From positions 314,818 to 378,817 of the forward strand of contig BJOX01000132.1 in assembly GCA_009731375.1 (NCBI GenBank): a stretch of 64,000 bases of DNA, written 5' to 3'. This document shows positions 40,301 to 48,553 of the stretch, in pieces (positions within the stretch are counted from its first letter, which is position 1; the number at the start of each line of letters is the position of its first letter). Under the pieces are notes generated by a model. It searched no databases and had not been told where the DNA came from. It saw nothing but the letters and a program-made list of their open reading frames with translations. Made by a program: the position numbers and the translations under genes. The DNA is from Paulinella micropora (Eukaryota > Cercozoa > Imbricatea > Euglyphida).

Positions 40301-42106
40301 ACCGCCTCCTCGTGCCGCCCGCCCGTCAGGTACGTGCGCTCGGGCGAAAAGGCTTGCCCTAGCTCGACTCCGTACTGATAAAACTCAAAGCCTTGTGCTA
40401 AATAGCCCTCAAAGGAGGTGTAGCTCGGCGCACACAACGTGAGCTGGTGCAGGGCCGCGCTGCGGGCCAGCTCGGCCAACGTGCTCACGTTGGTCCGCGT
40501 GTCGTCGCTCCGGCATAGGATTACTCCACCCGACTTGGTGTACGTCCGCCCACCAGGGTACCGGCGCACGACCGAGGCGACCGGCCTGGCACCCGACAAG
40601 TGGTAGGCTAGGTACGGGACGTAACCACCGGGCAGAAAAACAAGGTCCAGCACCCCCGGGGCGGGCTGCCCCCATATGGCCAGCTCCAGTAGTCGGTCAT
40701 CGCTAGCCAGCACCTCGAGTCGCGCGGCGCAGCCAAAACGGTTCAGGTGCTCGTTCAAGGCGTCTTCGAACGTGGGCAGCCACTCCGCGCGCGTGCGCGC
40801 TTCGTTCACAGCCCCTGCGGCCATCACAATCGTCACTGTGCCGTTGGGAAAGAGCCGGCAAGCTTCGATGGGTTCGTAGCTGGCNNNNNNNNNNAGGTTC
40901 GTAGCTGGCCAAGCTGGCCAGCGGCAGGCAGGCCGCGCTACCCCCGGAGGCTGTCCCCGTTCCCGCCGCGCACGGCTGGCACGCCGTGGCCCCCGCAGAG
41001 GCCCAAGTCCCCGGCGGACAAAGCTGGCAGCCCCTGCCGTCCAAACTGTACTGGCCAGGCAGGCAGGCCACACAGCCCGGCAGATCGCCGTGCACACCCG
41101 GCTGCCGTTCCATACCGGGCGCGCACACTCCTCCCCCGGGCAAGAGATCCAACTGGTACCAGACCTCCTCCTCCAGGGCAAAGGAAAGCGCCTCCGCGCC
41201 GCGGAAGCCTCCGTGGCCGCCCGCCACGGCCGCGGGGTCATCTGCCGAGATCGTGGTCAGGACCGCCCGAACCTCCTGCGAGACCTCTCGTGGCACGTGA
41301 GGCAGCGCTAGCACGGTCCACTCGTGGTATTGCAACGGGGTAGATAACCACAAACCCACCGCCGCCTGCGAATCCGCAAACTCGTCGTTCAGGTTGTAGG
41401 CCCAACCAGGCTGCTGCAGACCGTCCACCGTCTGGTTGAAATCATGCAAGGTGCCCGCACGAGCAAACGCCACATCGCACGTGCCGTCTACTAGCCCTTG
41501 CAACGCGAGGCGGTGCTGCTGTGTGAATAGGACGCGGTCTCCAAAGACACTTTCCACGTCCAGCCCCCGCCGCCAAAGTTCATAGCGCTGAACTAAGTAG
41601 CAGTCAAACGACGCTGCGCTTACGGCGCACAACGTGAGGTTACTGGCCGCCCCCAGTGCCGCTAGCTCCGTCAGCCATGGATAGCGAGAGGCCCGCCGCA
41701 GCATTAGACCCCCTACTTTGTTCAGCAGCTGCTGCTCACCGTACCGTCGGTACAAGGTCGCGATCGGCACTGCGCTGCGTCTGCGCTGCCAGTATGCCGC
41801 CTCTCCACCCCCAGCAAACACAAGGTCTAAACCCGCCTCTCCGCGGGCTAGTGCGTCCGCCAACTCAGCCTCACTCGCCCACACTTCCAGCCGGAAAAAA
41901 CAACCGAGCCTGTTCAGGTATTTGTTCAGTGCAGTTTCAAAAGTCGGCGCCCAGCTCGTCCTGGTCTGCTCGTAGTTGCCATCCAACGCAACCATGGCTA
42001 CGTTCAGAGTGCCGCGTGCCTCGCACGCGGCAAGACGATCATACCCGGCCAACGACACAACAGCTAGGCAGGCCCACAGCCCCGCCGAGATCCACCGTAC
42101 TACCAT
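34396..42106 (-). pseudogene. Class C GPCR with six tandem PhnD-like binding modules, C-terminally truncated
   Basis: The ATG at 42104-42106 opens a signal peptide. The protein repeats one unit six times: a PhnD-like periplasmic-binding-protein domain of about 270 residues (YEP-x-C start, 'W-x-PTF-x-x-x-LN' helix, 'SFEGYL' turn, 'Y-x-EWTLLALP' strand), then Cys-rich GCC2/GCC3-like repeats (C-x2-G-x-Y/F ... C-x2-C). After the sixth unit come four helices of a 7tm_3 domain: about 34760-34690, 34680-34610, 34600-34520 and 34460-34396. The frame then runs into antisense helicase sequence, so helices 5-7 are missing. Frame changes occur at N gaps (35440, 36935, 40885) and at a C9 run near 36170. 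Class C receptors bind small ligands with a Venus-flytrap domain; here six PhnD-type flytraps would do so at the cell surface. Confidence 0.75.
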
Positions 42107-42320
42107 TTTGGGAAGGGGGGTGGGGGAGGTACGTCAAAAGTTTGGTTTTCTTTTTTTTAAACTTAAAGAGGACGTTGATGTTCTCTCTCTCTCTCTCTCC
42201 CTTTCCTCTTCTCCCCCCCCCCCCCCCNNNNNNNNNNCCCTCTCCCTCTCTCTTCCCCTCAGCCTCCTCTCTCACACCCCCCCCCTGCCCCTCTCTCTCT
42301 CTCTCTCTCTCTTCATTTTC
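42107..42320. other. Pyrimidine-rich intergenic spacer with gap
   Basis: CT-repeats, a C-run and a 10-N gap at about 42228-42237. It contains the likely promoter of the receptor gene (a TTTAAACTTAAAG stretch near 42155 read in reverse) and the 3' end signals of the next gene. Confidence 0.6.
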
Positions 42321-43082
42321 CTAGGCACTGTATGTGCTAGCTGGACTTAACGTTACACTTAACACCCCGACCACTGACAGCAGGATACTACCCCAGGCCA
42401 CGGCGGTGGTGCGCTTAGCCGCGGAAGCGGCTAAGGTATCATTTGTGGTCGTATTGTCAGCGATTGGCGTCATGGATGCAGAATTGGATGGAGCCATTGT
42501 TGTCGGAGTCGCCGTCGGGGTTCTTGTCGGAGTCGTAGTTTGAGTTGTAGCGGTTGTAGTGGAAACCGTACTTGTGGTTGGGGCGGTTGTAGTAGAAACC
42601 GTACTCGTGGTTGGGGCGGATGTAGTGGGGGCCGTAGCGGTTGTCGATGGCGCGGAGATGCTGCCGTTGCTTGCAAAAGTAGCATTTTCTATGCAACTGT
42701 ATTCCAGTTGGTACAGAAGCTCACAGTCATCGACGGTGTTTTGACACTGCAGAACCACGCAGGAGGCGCGGAAGTCATCATTAGGCCTCTCGGCGCACAT
42801 GGCACCTCTGGTGTCGTTGACGGAAACATCGTAATAGTATGCCAGCGACGAGTTGGCATAAGCGTACACACTGAATGACGATCTGTTCACTGCATCAACA
42901 CGCACCCTGCTTATGTACGAGCCGCCCAGAAGATGGGTTGCGATTCCGGGGCAGGCTTCTGAGGAAGATGACGACAGATTGTAGCTACTCCCAGCTGGGA
43001 TGCTGACGGATGCGTTGCAGCCGGCACAGACCCGAGCTACGGCGGCTGCGAGCCCGGATAAGAACAGCAATAGCTTGTGCAT
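42321..43082 (-). CDS. Mucin-like cell-surface protein, probably lipid-anchored
   Basis: From the ATG at 43080-43082 the 253-residue protein has a signal peptide (residues 1-20), a Cys-containing N-terminal domain with many N-x-S/T sites (about residues 22-145), a Thr/Pro/Ala-rich stalk of about 65 residues (STTTAPTTSTV repeated), and a hydrophobic C-terminal segment ending almost at the stop. That layout fits a GPI-anchored or tail-anchored glycoprotein. The TTG codon four residues upstream is a less likely start. It lies between the receptor gene and the secreted-protein family, all on the reverse strand. Confidence 0.6.
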   Translation of the reverse strand: MHKLLLFLSGLAAAVARVCAGCNASVSIPAGSSYNLSSSSSEACPGIATHLLGGSYISRVRVDAVNRSSFSVYAYANSSLAYYYDVSVNDTRGAMCAERPNDDFRASCVVLQCQNTVDDCELLYQLEYSCIENATFASNGSISAPSTTATAPTTSAPTTSTVSTTTAPTTSTVSTTTATTQTTTPTRTPTATPTTMAPSNSASMTPIADNTTTNDTLAASAAKRTTAVAWGSILLSVVGVLSVTLSPASTYSA

Positions 43083-43237
43083 GTTTATTTTCAAATAAGA
43101 GAGTCTGCCCCCCTACTTTGCAAACCTGAGGGCAGAAAGGAGAGAGAAAGAGAGGGAGAACGAATGGGGAGGGGGGGGGCGGGGAGGGGGGGGGGGGAAG
43201 GGGGGGNNNNNNNNNNCGAAGAAGGGCGCGCGACACA

Positions 43238-44471
43238 CTAGATACTCTGCTGCTTGTACCACTTCCAAATTTCCAAAAGCAGGATGTACATGGCGCTCTT
43301 GACATTAAATGCACTGTCCATGCTATTATATACGGGTTGGCAGGTGCTGAGGTCTGTGGCAACGTCTCTGCGCACACCCGACACCACTGCTACGTGACTC
43401 CCAGTTTCGGCCAGCAGCAACAAAGCCTGCCGCTCGGTATCTGTCTCGCTTTGTGGGTGCGAAGCCACGTGCACCAGGTAGCGATGGATGTCTAACTCTC
43501 CGGTCTGCCACCACGACCAAACCGAAGCCCCTGTCGTACTTGCCGTTGCCATCGGCATCGCTGACATCCAGCAACACGCAATACTGTGTCCCGTACTTAC
43601 TGTCAACAAACGGGTACACAGCCATGTGCGCAGCAGTCGAACTGCCGAGCTGCACCCCCTTGCAGTTTCCATTGTTGTTTAGCAAAGCCCGCATAGCCGC
43701 TCGCAGATCGGCCTCTTCGTTGCTGTTGGGGTACTGAGCACTCGAGAACGAAGCTCTGGGCATGTAGCGGCTCTGATAGCATTCGGCTATCGCAACTAAG
43801 GTGGTGCGTCCAGAGACGCAATCAATAGTACCCGCGGAGGGGCTGCGCGCTGGGGAAGGAGAGGGGCTGGTTGTGGGGGGCAAGGGTCCTGCACACATGC
43901 CGGCGGTAGAATTTGCCACCCACCCCGCGGCGCATTGTGCAGGAAAAACAGCTTTTAGAGGGTTGATCCACGCGGTGGGGCCAGGCAAGGAATCTTTTTT
44001 ACGCAACGAGAGTGTTTGTAGGACGAATAAGAAATACCCGCTGGGAAGCTCTCCGGTTGCCAAACCCGTAGCGCAGACTTGGTCCTCCGGAATGCCGTTG
44101 ACGAGCCGCCCATAGATAATATCGTACCCCATAAAAACGCAATCGCTGACAAGAGGAGTGACAGTCTTCAGAGGAGTAGTCCCGCTCCTGCTCATAGCAT
44201 CCGCCAAGAGCCACGCGCGCCGGCAAGGCGCAGCCCCTCCACCATAAGCGACTTCGTTCGTTGAAATGCCGTTGGCACAGGTGATATATGCATCCAGGCT
44301 TGTACAGCTATTGGATGTGCCGCGCCAGTCGAGCCAGTACGGTACAGGCAGCTTTGGTCGGGAAGTCGTATCAACAGGACTGCTGCTGATAGTACTAGAA
44401 TTAGTCACAACCTTGCAAACAAAAGCGCCACCCACGAGCAGGGCCCGCACTAACACTCACCACGACACCAT
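43238..44471 (-). pseudogene. Secreted-protein family member 1, inactivated
   Basis: Closely similar to the intact gene at 44621-45853. Two lesions are visible: codon 5 is TGA (44457-44459) where the paralogue has TGG, and one extra A near 43494 (TCTAACTCT versus TCTACTCT) shifts the frame so the last 85 residues are in another frame. Apart from this, the cysteine-containing domain, the YPNSNE segment and the calcium-loop-like DADGNGKYD are kept. The damage looks recent. Confidence 0.8.
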
Positions 44472-44620
44472 GGACGACCTCCGCATGGTCGCCGTTTGGA
44501 ATCAAACTTGTCTCTCGTTTCTTACCTCTATAATATACATGTGTAACGGACCAAGGGAGAACGTGCCTTCCCCCCCCCCCCTCCTTTTCTTCCCTCCCCA
44601 TGTCCGATTTACTCATTGAA

Positions 44621-45853
44621 CTAGACACTCTGCTCCTTGTACCACTTCCAAATTTCCAAGAGCAAGATGTACATGGCGGTCTTGACATTGTATGCAGAGT
44701 CCATGCTATTATATTGGGTTTGGCAGGTGCTGGAGTCTGTGGCAACGTCTTTGCGCACACCCGACACCACTGCTACGTGGCCCCCAGTTTCGGCCAGCAT
44801 CAACAAAGCCTGTCGCTCGGTATCTGTCTCGGTTTGTGGGTGCGAAGCCATGTGCACCAGGTAGCGATGGATGTCTACTCTCCGGTCTGCCACTACAACC
44901 AAACCAAAGCCCCTGTCGTACTTGTTGTTGCCATCGGCATCGCTGACATCTATCAACACGCAGTATTGTGTCCCGTACGTAATGTCGACAAACAGGTACA
45001 CAGCCATGTGCGCAGCAATCGAACCGCCGAGCTGCACCCCCCTGCAGTTTCCATTGTTGTTTAGCAAAGCCCTCATAGCCGCGCGCAGATCGGCCGCTTC
45101 GTTGCTGTTGGGGTACTGAGCACTCGAGAACGAAGCTTTAGGCATGTAGCGGCTCTGATAGCATTCGGCTATCGCAGCCAAGGTGGTGCGTCCGGAGACA
45201 CAATCGAGAGTACCCGCGGAGGGGCTGCGCGCGGGGGCAGGGGAGGGGCTAGTTGCGGGAAGCAGTGGTCCTACACACATGCCGGTGGTAGAGCTTGTGA
45301 CCGAGCCCGCGGCACACTGCGCAGGGAAAACAGCTTTTAGAGGGCTGATCCACGCGGTGGGGCCAGTCAAGGAGTCTTTTTTACGCAACGAGAGCGTTTG
45401 TAGGACGAATAAGAAATACCCGCTGGGAAGCTCCCCGTTTGCCAAATTCGTGGTGCAGACTTGGTCTTCCGGAATGCCGTTGACGAGCCGCCCAAAGACA
45501 TGGTCGAACCCCATTACAGTGCAATCGCTGACAAGAGGGGTAACGGTTTTTAGAGGAGTGGCCCCGCTCCTGCTCATAGCATCCGCCCAAAGCCACGCGC
45601 GCCGGCAAGGCGCAGCCCCTCCACCATAAGCGGCTTCGTTCGTTGAAGCGCCGTTGGCACAGGTGATAAATGCATCCAAGCTCGTGCAAATAGTGGATGT
45701 GCCGCGCCAGTCAATCCAGTACGGTACAGGCAGCTTTGGTCGGGAAGTCGTATCAACAGGACTGCTGCTGATAGTACTAGAATTAGTCACAACCTTGCAA
45801 ACAAAAGCGCCACCCACAAGCAGTGCCCGCACTAACACCCACCACGACACCAT
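44621..45853 (-). CDS. Secreted-protein family member 2
   Basis: A 410-residue protein from the ATG at 45851-45853 (an ATG five codons upstream is also possible). It has a signal peptide (SWWVLVRALLVGGAFVC), a short Ser/Thr linker, then the family domain in two halves: a Cys-rich N-terminal half (YWIDWRGTS ... AAPCRRAW ... QCAAGSV) and, after a Pro/Ser hinge, a C-terminal half with CYQSRYM, DADGNNKYD (similar to a calcium-binding loop) and DIHRYLVHMASHP. A TATA-like TATATTATAGAGG lies about 25 nt upstream of the longer start. Function is unknown; secretion is inferred. The whole unit is tandemly duplicated with member 1. Confidence 0.65.
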   Translation of the reverse strand: MVSWWVLVRALLVGGAFVCKVVTNSSTISSSPVDTTSRPKLPVPYWIDWRGTSTICTSLDAFITCANGASTNEAAYGGGAAPCRRAWLWADAMSRSGATPLKTVTPLVSDCTVMGFDHVFGRLVNGIPEDQVCTTNLANGELPSGYFLFVLQTLSLRKKDSLTGPTAWISPLKAVFPAQCAAGSVTSSTTGMCVGPLLPATSPSPAPARSPSAGTLDCVSGRTTLAAIAECYQSRYMPKASFSSAQYPNSNEAADLRAAMRALLNNNGNCRGVQLGGSIAAHMAVYLFVDITYGTQYCVLIDVSDADGNNKYDRGFGLVVVADRRVDIHRYLVHMASHPQTETDTERQALLMLAETGGHVAVVSGVRKDVATDSSTCQTQYNSMDSAYNVKTAMYILLLEIWKWYKEQSV

Positions 45854-45868
45854 GGACGACCTCCGCAT

Positions 45869-46062
45869 GCTCGCCGTTTTCTTACCTCTATAATATACAT
45901 ATGTACCAACAGGCGGCGCGCGGCACGGCTTCTCGATAAGCAAAAAAAAAAAAACACAGCAGCTAGAGGGGGAGAGGGGGGGGGNNNNNNNNNNCCTCCC
46001 CTGGCTCCCCCTCTTTTTCCAATGAGTTCTGTAACAGCAATAAAAAAGAAGAGAGCCCACTC
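45869..46062. other. Divergent promoter region with gap
   Basis: It holds the TATA-like box of the reverse gene, an A-run, a G-run and a 10-N gap (45985-45994). An AATAAAAAAG stretch about 20 nt before 46063 may serve the forward gene. Confidence 0.5.
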
Positions 46063-48477
46063 ATGTCTAGTTTACTCATTGAATTACAGGAGAGACTGGA
46101 ACAGGTCTTGCTTGCCAGAGCCCAAAAACACACAGGATTGTGTGACAGAGAATCGGACGATTGTCTGTTCGAGAATGCAGCGTCCGAGCCCAACAGCTGG
46201 CTCGCCCAGGGCACACGACATATACTCATTTTCCCCAGCGACGACGAAGCTACCTTAGTGCACCGCTTCGGCTTTTTTATATACGACAGCGAGGATATAG
46301 CCAAGGCGCGCGTAAGGTGGGCAAACGCCATGCGGGACAGTGGTATCGGTGCCGGCCAAGACAGCGTCTACTGCGAAGTGGAGCAGCGCGAACTACAGGC
46401 CTTTGTGAGTTTCCTGCAAATTCGGGCCCTCGGTGGTCGAGGCCAGCTCAAGCTGTCTGCTGACACTCCCAGCGTGTTGGGTGGTACATGCAAGGCTAGG
46501 CTCGAAAATGACAGGGCTTGTCTCCTAGCAAAAGTGGACAAGGCCATTGGGTCGCTTTTGCAGAGTCCAGGTGGGAAACGGCGCGTGTACTTATTTCGTG
46601 ACAGGGCGGCGTACGCAGAGAGTAACCTACTCACTTGGTTAGTCCGTAATGAAGGAAAGCACGAAATCTTGCTCGGCGCGTGGCGGGCGATTTACGCCAC
46701 GATCAAGGGCTACGCAAAGCTTTTCCGGGAGCTGCTAATATCTGACCCTAAGGCCGATGCAGTGGTAATCGATCCCGCGGCGACCGATTTCCTTGTCTAC
46801 GACAAGAAAAGAGACGTCACCCGGATAGGTGTTTTATTCAGGAGTGCAAGCCTCACAAAGGAGGAGGCCCGTTCTGACTCGCCAGCCAGCGAGCTAAGCC
46901 CGTGGTCTCTAGAGCTGCTGAGCGATCCAAAGGGGCCTTCGCCAGGAGGAACAATCTGGCTGAGCGTGGGTGTGTTTGTTACCTTGCTAGCGAATTCCAA
47001 GGGTGATCTCAGCTCTTCTCCCGGGGCATTCCAAGCGGGGCTGCAGGTATTACAGGAGATCTTAAGCCGCGCTAGCACAGACCACGGCATTGCGTTGCCT
47101 GAGCTGCTGAAGGACGCGATGGTATTAGTTGCCAGCCTGCGTTTTCAGGCACGTGCATCCTATTCTTTTTTAGCCATACTTGGTCATCGTCTAAGCCAAG
47201 CGCCTTGTTTGCCTGTAGGGCTTGAGGCGTCGTCAACCAGCGCGATCGAGCGGCTAGCAAGCTTGCTGCCCAGCGTTTTTGCTTGTAGCAAATGTGGCAA
47301 ACCCGTGGACAATTTTAATAAGCTTATTCAAGGACTACAAACCGAAGCGAAAAGACCTTTTGCACTAGGTTGGCTCACAACAAGCGATTTCGAAGACGCG
47401 CTGTACAACAAGCTCATGCGGGCAAGCTCGGGAGAAGGCAAGGTAGGGGTCCTGGACGGGAGGCTGTTGCTTTGGCAGCAGGATGGGCACAGACGCACTG
47501 ACATTGTTACCTGCTGCCTCATACCTCAGCACGAAATGCAATATTCCGCTGGATATGTAAGCTGGACCGAGGCCTTGTATGCAAGTCGAATAGGAGCATG
47601 CGATTCCGTACGTCTGACGAGTATCGCCGAGAACTCTAAACTCGCAAACAAGATACTGACGGCCTTGAAACAAACAAAGGCAAGACGGACAGGGCTCCGG
47701 GCAAGCGCCGGCCTGGCATTCAGTCGCCTCCTCGGAGAAAGAAAGCAACGGGTCTATCTGGCCTGCTACAGCCAGGCCAACGACAATGGCAGCCTGGCCG
47801 ATTACTTGACGGACCACGAGGTAGCCAGGGAAGCATGGCCGAAACTGTTCGAGCTCATGCAGAGATATGCACGTTTGCTCTGCCAACGGGCCCGTAGCTC
47901 AGAGCCCTTGCTTCTGTTCGGGCGCTGGGACACGTCGCATGTTGCAGTGTACCGCTATAGGGTGCGGGGCCGGGAACTAGTCGAGGTCAGGCTCTTGGAC
48001 CCCTTGCTGCCTGCAGAACAGCCCCTGTCTTTTCCAGAACCAACAACCTTGGACGAGGCCGCGCGCGTAGGCCTCTCTGCCGCAGACGGAGAGGCTGCCC
48101 GTGACAGTTTGGCAGTTCTGTTCTACCTGACGTTGTTGGCCAACGGGACTCAATACTTCCCCTCCGAGGTCATTGGCAATAAGAATAGCCGCGATTGCGC
48201 GCTGGCGCCGCTGATCAGGGCGCTCCGCGACAGCGTTGTTGCAGAGTTCTGGCAAGCCTTGCTGCGCCAAGCCAGTGACCTAGCAGCAATGCTAGGTATA
48301 GCAAGCGAGCACGGGCTTAAGCAACTGACACTTATTGGAGCCTTGGCCGACCAGCCGGGGCGGGCGCGATCTACCCCGGGGGCTGTCTTGAAAGTCTTTT
48401 GGAAAAACCAAAAACTTGAAAAACCCCCCCCTCCCTCCGCCCAAGCGCCTCTCCCGCTTTCTCGTTTAAGGCATTGA
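46063..48477 (+). CDS. 804-residue protein with two similar halves, possibly pseudokinase-like
   Basis: An intact frame with no signal peptide or membrane helix. Residues about 173-268 and 560-655 resemble each other: both start with K-[RQ]-RVYL, continue through a helix pair containing [AF]-x2-GYAKLF or MQRYARLL, and end with an Asp-containing loop followed by a strand and a [LV]-[LF]-[RD] turn. The spacing (hinge-like strand, 'GSLADYL' turn, long helix, Asp loop, strand) recalls a degenerate kinase C-lobe, but the catalytic residues are not convincing. A CxxC pair (CSKCGK) lies near residue 408. The C-terminus is Pro-rich. It is divergently arranged with family member 2 and convergent with member 3. 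Confidence 0.4.
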   Translation: MSSLLIELQERLEQVLLARAQKHTGLCDRESDDCLFENAASEPNSWLAQGTRHILIFPSDDEATLVHRFGFFIYDSEDIAKARVRWANAMRDSGIGAGQDSVYCEVEQRELQAFVSFLQIRALGGRGQLKLSADTPSVLGGTCKARLENDRACLLAKVDKAIGSLLQSPGGKRRVYLFRDRAAYAESNLLTWLVRNEGKHEILLGAWRAIYATIKGYAKLFRELLISDPKADAVVIDPAATDFLVYDKKRDVTRIGVLFRSASLTKEEARSDSPASELSPWSLELLSDPKGPSPGGTIWLSVGVFVTLLANSKGDLSSSPGAFQAGLQVLQEILSRASTDHGIALPELLKDAMVLVASLRFQARASYSFLAILGHRLSQAPCLPVGLEASSTSAIERLASLLPSVFACSKCGKPVDNFNKLIQGLQTEAKRPFALGWLTTSDFEDALYNKLMRASSGEGKVGVLDGRLLLWQQDGHRRTDIVTCCLIPQHEMQYSAGYVSWTEALYASRIGACDSVRLTSIAENSKLANKILTALKQTKARRTGLRASAGLAFSRLLGERKQRVYLACYSQANDNGSLADYLTDHEVAREAWPKLFELMQRYARLLCQRARSSEPLLLFGRWDTSHVAVYRYRVRGRELVEVRLLDPLLPAEQPLSFPEPTTLDEAARVGLSAADGEAARDSLAVLFYLTLLANGTQYFPSEVIGNKNSRDCALAPLIRALRDSVVAEFWQALLRQASDLAAMLGIASEHGLKQLTLIGALADQPGRARSTPGAVLKVFWKNQKLEKPPPPSAQAPLPLSRLRH

Positions 48478-48480
48478 TAG

Positions 48481-48553
48481 AGCTTTTATTTACTTTTTTT
48501 GTAAAAGAACTTATATATTAAAGATTTCCCCACCCCCCTTTGTGGCTGCCTAC
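48481..48553. terminator. Convergent 3' region with a reverse-strand AATAAA
   Basis: TTTTATTTA at 48483-48491 reads TAAATAAAA on the reverse strand, about 65 nt past the stop of the 749-residue gene, as expected for a polyadenylation signal. TATATATTAAAG at 48510-48521 is also present. Confidence 0.4.

Noticed and set aside
38062-41343. Forward-strand open frames across the receptor gene
   Set aside because: They are GC-rich antisense shadows; only the reverse strand shows the repeated domains and cysteine spacing.
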